Origin: an uncultured Verrucomicrobiota bacterium | GTDB taxonomy: Bacteria > Verrucomicrobiota > Verrucomicrobiia > Opitutales > UBA9783 | Direction of reading: 5' to 3' | DNA length: 64,000 nt | Assembly: GCA_946186275.1 (NCBI GenBank) | Contig: CAMHMO010000002.1 | Location: 1 to 64,000, forward strand | Shown: positions 60,352-64,000 of the stretch, piece after piece | How positions within the stretch are numbered: position 1 is the first letter of the stretch | Layout of the letters: the number at the start of each line of letters is the position of its first letter | Program-made: the position numbers and the translations under genes | The notes under the pieces: model-generated | The model's input: only the letters and a program-made list of their open reading frames with translations | The model's database searches: none | Told to the model about the DNA's origin: nothing

Positions 60352-60879
60352 ATGAAAAGATTAAACATTCCGATGATTTTATTTTGCCTCGGTTGTGCAT
60401 CGCTGCATGCCGAAGATTACTATGTTTCGCTCATGCGAAAAGGCGACGGTGCCTTTAAATTTTTCGTGATGCAGGGATCGGAAACGGGATTTGTCGAAGG
60501 AGTTTTCGAGAAAAAGGGACAAAAACCGTGGCTGTTTCCCGAACCGAAAATGAATGTGACGATTTCGGGTTCCTTGCATCATTTCTTTAAATCCTATGGG
60601 ATTGTTACGTTTGCGATAAATGATTTTTACGTCAAAATCGAGAGCGACCGAAGCGTGTTTTTATGGGGTGCCGATAGCGACGATCGCGTATATCTTTTTA
60701 CGAACACAAAATTTCGGGAAGGATTTCGACTGGATTTCAAAAATGTAAAAGCTCCCGTTTATTGCAGAACCAAAAGCGGAAGTTACAAATGGGTTGAAAC
60801 GGATCAATATGCCGAACACCCGACGGGAACGGATACACAAGGTGACGGTTCCGCAAAATCCGCCGGCAAAAAGAAGTAG
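60352..60879 (+). CDS. Exported hypothetical protein, suf-embedded paralog 3
   Basis: 175 residues. The signal peptide is RLNIPMILFCLGCASLHA. The mature start is EDYYVSLMRKGDGAFKFFVM. Shared blocks are DFYVKIESDRSVFLWGADSDDRVYLF and FRLDFKNVKAPVYCRTKSG. The C-terminus is Lys/Gly-rich and lacks the CC end of the other two. It diverges most. A GGGGAAAA sequence precedes the ATG. Confidence 0.7.
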   Translation: MKRLNIPMILFCLGCASLHAEDYYVSLMRKGDGAFKFFVMQGSETGFVEGVFEKKGQKPWLFPEPKMNVTISGSLHHFFKSYGIVTFAINDFYVKIESDRSVFLWGADSDDRVYLFTNTKFREGFRLDFKNVKAPVYCRTKSGSYKWVETDQYAEHPTGTDTQGDGSAKSAGKKK

Positions 60880-60900
60880 CGGTACGATTTCGGTAAGCAT

Positions 60901-60929
60901 TTGACGCCGATGATGTCGTACGGCATCAT
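60901..60929 (+). promoter_or_regulatory. Candidate sufB promoter
   Basis: TTGACG (60901-60906), 17-bp spacer, CATCAT (60924-60929), eleven bases before ATG 60941. The -10 lies inside the right arm of the palindrome at 60909-60930. Confidence 0.4.
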
Positions 60930-60930
60930 C
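60909..60930. promoter_or_regulatory. Palindromic candidate operator in the sufB promoter
   Basis: GATGATG, eight central bases (TCGTACGG), then CATCATC: a 22-bp inverted repeat that is perfect in both arms and in the CGTACG core. It fills the spacer and -10 of the putative sufB promoter and is not followed by a T tract, so a repressor site is more likely than a terminator. The arm GCATCATC also occurs once in the sufC promoter. Confidence 0.55.
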
Positions 60931-60940
60931 GGGATGTATT

Positions 60941-62296
60941 ATGACACGTTCGGCGGTATCCTCCGATGACGGTTTCGGGTTAAGCGAAGCGACGGTTCGG
61001 CATATTTCCGAAACCAAGCGCGAACCGTCGGAACTCTTGCAGTTTCGTCTCAATGCGCTGAAAATTTTCCAAAACTCTTCCCTGCCCGATTGGGTGCCGT
61101 CGGAACTGCACAACGTTGATTTTGACCGCATGCGTTACTACGTGGCGGAGGGGCAAAAGCCGCAACGGCGTTGGGAAGACGTTCCCGAGAACATTAAGAC
61201 GACCTTTGAGCGTTTGGGTGTACCCGAGAAAGAGCGGGCGCTTTTGGCGGGCGTCGAAGCGCAGTTCGACAGCGAAGCGGCGTATGCCAAAATGCAGGAA
61301 TATCTGGAAAACAAAGGCGTTGTTTTTACCGATTCCCGCGAAGGTCTCTGTACGTACGGCGATATCTTTAAGCCCTATTTTTCGAAAATCGTCCCGCCGA
61401 TCGACAACCGTTTTGCGGCGTTGAACAGCGCGGTGTTCAGCGGCGGCAGTTTTGTTTATGTTCCGAAAAACGTGAAAGTACAACAGCCGTTACAAGCGTA
61501 TTTCCGCATCAACGCCGAACGTTCCGGGCAGTTCGAAAGAACGCTCATTATCGTGGACGAAGGCGCGGAGTTGACGTTTATGGAGGGTTGTACCGCGCCG
61601 TCGTACGATACGCAAAACCTGCATGCGGCGGTGGTGGAGTTTGTCGTTAAGAAAAATGCGAAGTTACAATTTATAACGGTACAAAATTGGTCGACCAACG
61701 TGATTAACGCCGTCACCATCCGCGGTTGGGCGGAGGAGAACGCCGATGTACGTTTCATGGACGGACACGTCGGGTCAAAGTTAACGCTCAAATACCCGTG
61801 TGTGTTGCTGAAAGGTCGCGGTGCAAGGTGCGAAGTGCTTTCGCTGGCGTTGGCGCACCACGGGCAACGGCAGGACACGGGCGCGCGCGTGTTCCATTTG
61901 GCGGACGATACGACCTCGAACATTGTTTCGAAGTCGGTTTCCGTCGACGACGGTTGGGCGGGGTATCGCGGGAAGGTTTTTGTAAAGCAGGGATTGAAGA
62001 ACTGCAAAAACGTTACCGAATGTCATTCTTTGCTTCTGGGCGAACACAGCCCGACCGGAACCTTACCGACGGTCGAAGTCGCGGGTGATGCCCACTCAAT
62101 CAAACACGAAGCGAGCGTTGCGTCGGTGGATGAAGAGAAGCTGTTTTATTTGCAACAGCGCGGATTGAGCCGTGCGGCGGCGATGAGTTTGAGCGTGAAC
62201 GGTTTTGTGAATGATTTGGTGCAATCGTTTCCGTTGGAATACGGCGTGGAGTTGAAACGCCTCATCGATATGGAAGTCGAAAATGCGGTCGGTTGA
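60941..62296 (+). CDS. sufB: Fe-S cluster assembly scaffold SufB
   Basis: 451 residues. Blocks include [51 protein letters not shown] and the C-terminal [14 protein letters not shown] (the cysteine equivalent to E. coli SufB Cys405) with [26 protein letters not shown] (the equivalent Glu434). It assembles the nascent cluster with SufC and SufD. sufD follows after about 100 bases. Confidence 0.95.
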   Translation: MTRSAVSSDDGFGLSEATVRHISETKREPSELLQFRLNALKIFQNSSLPDWVPSELHNVDFDRMRYYVAEGQKPQRRWEDVPENIKTTFERLGVPEKERALLAGVEAQFDSEAAYAKMQEYLENKGVVFTDSREGLCTYGDIFKPYFSKIVPPIDNRFAALNSAVFSGGSFVYVPKNVKVQQPLQAYFRINAERSGQFERTLIIVDEGAELTFMEGCTAPSYDTQNLHAAVVEFVVKKNAKLQFITVQNWSTNVINAVTIRGWAEENADVRFMDGHVGSKLTLKYPCVLLKGRGARCEVLSLALAHHGQRQDTGARVFHLADDTTSNIVSKSVSVDDGWAGYRGKVFVKQGLKNCKNVTECHSLLLGEHSPTGTLPTVEVAGDAHSIKHEASVASVDEEKLFYLQQRGLSRAAAMSLSVNGFVNDLVQSFPLEYGVELKRLIDMEVENAVG

Positions 62297-62357
62297 GCGT
62301 CAGTATCATATATAAAGAGCGGGTGATGAATTGCAGAGTGTGTCATATGTTGTTGAG

Positions 62358-62387
62358 TTGCCAAGTTTCTTTTTAAATCCGTAGAAT
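62358..62387 (+). promoter_or_regulatory. Candidate sufD promoter
   Basis: TTGCCA (62358-62363), 18-bp spacer, TAGAAT (62382-62387), ten bases before ATG 62398. It suggests separate control of sufD within the cluster. Confidence 0.4.
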
Positions 62388-62397
62388 AACAAGGAAT

Positions 62398-63216
62398 ATG
62401 GACGTATCGCCTCCCGTTATGTTGCCGATCGGACAACCGCAGCCGTTTGGTACGTGGGAGAAGCGTGAAGGGGATGATTGTTTTTGCTTTCATGACGGGT
62501 ATGTGTCGGAACAGCGGTTCACATTTGAAACATCGGAAAGTCCTTTGTACGTTCGTCTCGGAAAAAACACGCAGGTTGCCATTATCGAACAACGTTCGGA
62601 GGCACATTATATATTGGAGGAAAAATCCTCTCTGTTGCACTTTTGCGATCCCCGTTCGTATAAGGCGACCTTCGATTTGGATAAAGAAGCCTGTTTGCGA
62701 CATGTTTCCGTCGGAACGGTAAGAGAAAATTTAAAAAATACGCTTGTTGTTCATCTCAACGGCACAAAGTCATCCGTCGATTGGAAGGACGGTCTGCATT
62801 TGAAAGCTTCTTCCGAGTACGATTGGCAGATGTCGATGGTTCATCACGCATCGCAAACGTCTTCAAATTGTCGCGTGCATTCGGTGATTGAAGATAAAGG
62901 CTTTTTGCGTCTGACTTACGACGGAACGGTTGAGCAATCCGCCGCGGATGCCGTGCTGTTGCAAAAGAATTTAAATTATATTCTTACGCCGAACGGTCGC
63001 GTGTGCGCGCGTCCGCTGATGCATATTGCAAATAAAAACGTCCGTGCGTCTCACGGAACCGCGACGCAACCGTTGCCGCGGGAGGTTCTCTTTTACTTAA
63101 CGGCGCGCGGATTGGAGTTTGAAACCGCGAAACAACTGTTTTTGGACGGCTTTCTGTACGGCTTTTCGGGCGAAGCGTTCCCGACGAACGCCGCGATGGT
63201 GACGGCGGAAGACTGA
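62398..63216 (+). CDS. sufD: Short SufD-like Fe-S assembly protein
   Basis: 272 residues, against about 420 in E. coli SufD. Only the beta-helix core and C-terminal domain remain. SSNCRVHSVIEDKGFLRLTYDGTV and VLLQKNLNYILTPNGRVCARPLM belong to the helix. RASHGTATQPLPREVLFYLTARGLEFETAKQLFLDGFL holds the conserved His and the SufBD end motif. The N-terminal helical domain is lost. It should pair with SufB and SufC. Confidence 0.85.
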   Translation: MDVSPPVMLPIGQPQPFGTWEKREGDDCFCFHDGYVSEQRFTFETSESPLYVRLGKNTQVAIIEQRSEAHYILEEKSSLLHFCDPRSYKATFDLDKEACLRHVSVGTVRENLKNTLVVHLNGTKSSVDWKDGLHLKASSEYDWQMSMVHHASQTSSNCRVHSVIEDKGFLRLTYDGTVEQSAADAVLLQKNLNYILTPNGRVCARPLMHIANKNVRASHGTATQPLPREVLFYLTARGLEFETAKQLFLDGFLYGFSGEAFPTNAAMVTAED

Positions 63217-63225
63217 AATCAAACG

Positions 63226-63618
63226 GTGGAGATCGACAAAGAACAACTTTCGGCGCACGTTTGGGAATTGTTAAAAACCGTTGATGATCCCGAAATGCAC
63301 GTGAATATCGTCGATTTGGGGCTGGTTTATAATGTCACGTTGACGGAGGAAGAGATTAAAAAGACGGAAAAGCTCGGTTTTTGTAAGCGTTTTTTCAAAA
63401 AACCCGCCGAAACGTCCGAAAAAGGCTTTAAGGTTGCCATCGAGATGACCCTGACCTCGCCGACGTGTCCGATGGGACCGCACATTTTTTCGAACATCTA
63501 CGATGTCCTGGGTTTTTTAAAGGGCATTACCTCGGTGGATATTTCGCTGGTCTGGGAACCGCCATGGTCACAGGAGAAGATTTCCGAAGCCGGCAAAATG
63601 CAGTTGGGGATGGTATAG
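63226..63618 (+). CDS. sufT: SufT-like DUF59 (MIP18 family) protein
   Basis: 130 residues from GTG nine bases after sufD. The family blocks are TVDDPEMHVNIVDLGLVYNV, EMTLTSPTCPMGPHI with the conserved cysteine, and VDISLVWEPPWSQEKISEAGKMQLG. An insert of about 25 residues (KKTEKLGFCKRFFKKPAETSE) lies after the first strand. SufT/MIP18 proteins help mature Fe-S proteins. Co-transcribed with sufD. No sufS or sufE follows within the window. Confidence 0.9.
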   Translation: MEIDKEQLSAHVWELLKTVDDPEMHVNIVDLGLVYNVTLTEEEIKKTEKLGFCKRFFKKPAETSEKGFKVAIEMTLTSPTCPMGPHIFSNIYDVLGFLKGITSVDISLVWEPPWSQEKISEAGKMQLGMV

Positions 63619-63873
63619 GCGGCGGATGTTCCGTGTTTTGTCGGTTTTGGATGTCTTTATGTCGCCGTATTTCGAAATAAGCGGTGTTGCGACATTCGCG
63701 GAACCGTGTAAAATAAAAAGTACGGTGGGTGTCGATACCGTTGCGAGTGTTTGTTTTCCCGCGGTTTTATGTTTTCGGGTTGTTTTTCGGGCAATCTTTG
63801 TGTAAAATAAATAGAGTAAGCTTATAATTTATGGTGATATTCGAAAAAAATTATGTCCTTCGAAAATTTTTTT

Positions 63874-63896
63874 ACCCGCTTTGGGAGCGGGTTTTT
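63874..63896 (+). terminator. Rho-independent terminator
   Basis: ACCCGCT (63874-63880), five-base loop, AGCGGGT (63886-63892) followed by a run of T. A TATAAT box at 63823-63828 lies only about 45 bases upstream, so a very short RNA or an attenuated leader for a gene beyond the window is possible. Confidence 0.75.
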
Positions 63897-64000
63897 GTGT
63901 ATTTTCGCAACATTTTTTCAAAAAAGTTTAATTTTTTGCTTGCATAATTAAAAAATCATCCGTTCTATGTAGTGCAGTGTATAAAAGATAAAGGTAAATA

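Overview
The window is a gene-dense bacterial chromosome segment with standard code and mixed strands. It looks like a member of the PVC group, most plausibly Verrucomicrobiota near Opitutales/Puniceicoccales, and probably host-associated. That placement is an inference from gene content (a DUF2608-type HAD protein, an OleC-like ligase, a Suf-only Fe-S pathway and a Yersinia/Chlamydia-style type III secretion system); no rRNA is present to prove it.

Layout. 0-4.5 kb is an accessory edge: a bioF-like remnant, a broken or split secreted-protein locus, a DEDDh exonuclease and a GspL/PilM-GspM/PilO-like pair. 4.5-14 kb carries a ClpX-like AAA+ ATPase, mutL, an NtrC-type regulator with a non-canonical receiver, hisS and a KefB-type antiporter. 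14.5-17 kb is mreBCD. 17-21 kb has a GT11 glycosyltransferase, a DciA-like gene, a thymidine-phosphorylase relative and uppP. 21.6-22.6 kb is an outer-membrane beta-barrel gene behind a long C/A homopolymer tract. 23-26.4 kb has prepilin peptidase, the T3SS secretin sctC and a chaperone. 26.6-33 kb has rplM-rpsI, a DpnII-like restriction-modification pair and a trxB/mcsA-like/relE-like/pssA/yraN run. 33-35 kb has the T3SS gatekeeper module (sctW, tyeA, chaperone) and the SRP RNA. 35-41 kb has an OleC-like ligase, alaS, tRNA-Glu, rplU and rpmA. 41.5-47 kb has a DUF2608 protein, an LptF/G permease, an FkbM methyltransferase with decamer repeats at its start, and sctSTU. 47-55 kb has dnaN, prfB, nrnA, an MscS channel, a DUF502 protein and orphan secreted proteins. 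58-63.6 kb is a suf cluster interrupted by three tandem paralogous secreted proteins.

How the parts fit. The T3SS genes lie in three separate blocks among housekeeping genes, giving the secretin, gatekeeper, chaperones and part of the export gate; sctR, sctV, sctN, sctJ and the needle genes are not here. Many predicted exported proteins have no recognisable family. Two loci (the outer-membrane barrel and the FkbM methyltransferase) carry simple repeats of the kind used for phase variation, so surface variation is a reasonable hypothesis.

A recurring regulatory pattern is a -35 hexamer whose 5' end lies 34-37 nt upstream of the chosen start codon, with a -10-like box 5-8 nt before that codon and usually no Shine-Dalgarno. 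It appears at about ten genes (exonuclease, NtrC-like, hisS, trxB, DUF2608, fkbM, sctS, dnaN, prfB, sufC and the first of the suf-embedded paralogs). It suggests widespread leaderless transcription and was used to choose several GTG/ATG starts. A near-perfect palindrome between the -35 and -10 of a second promoter in front of sufB is a candidate Fe-S-responsive operator.
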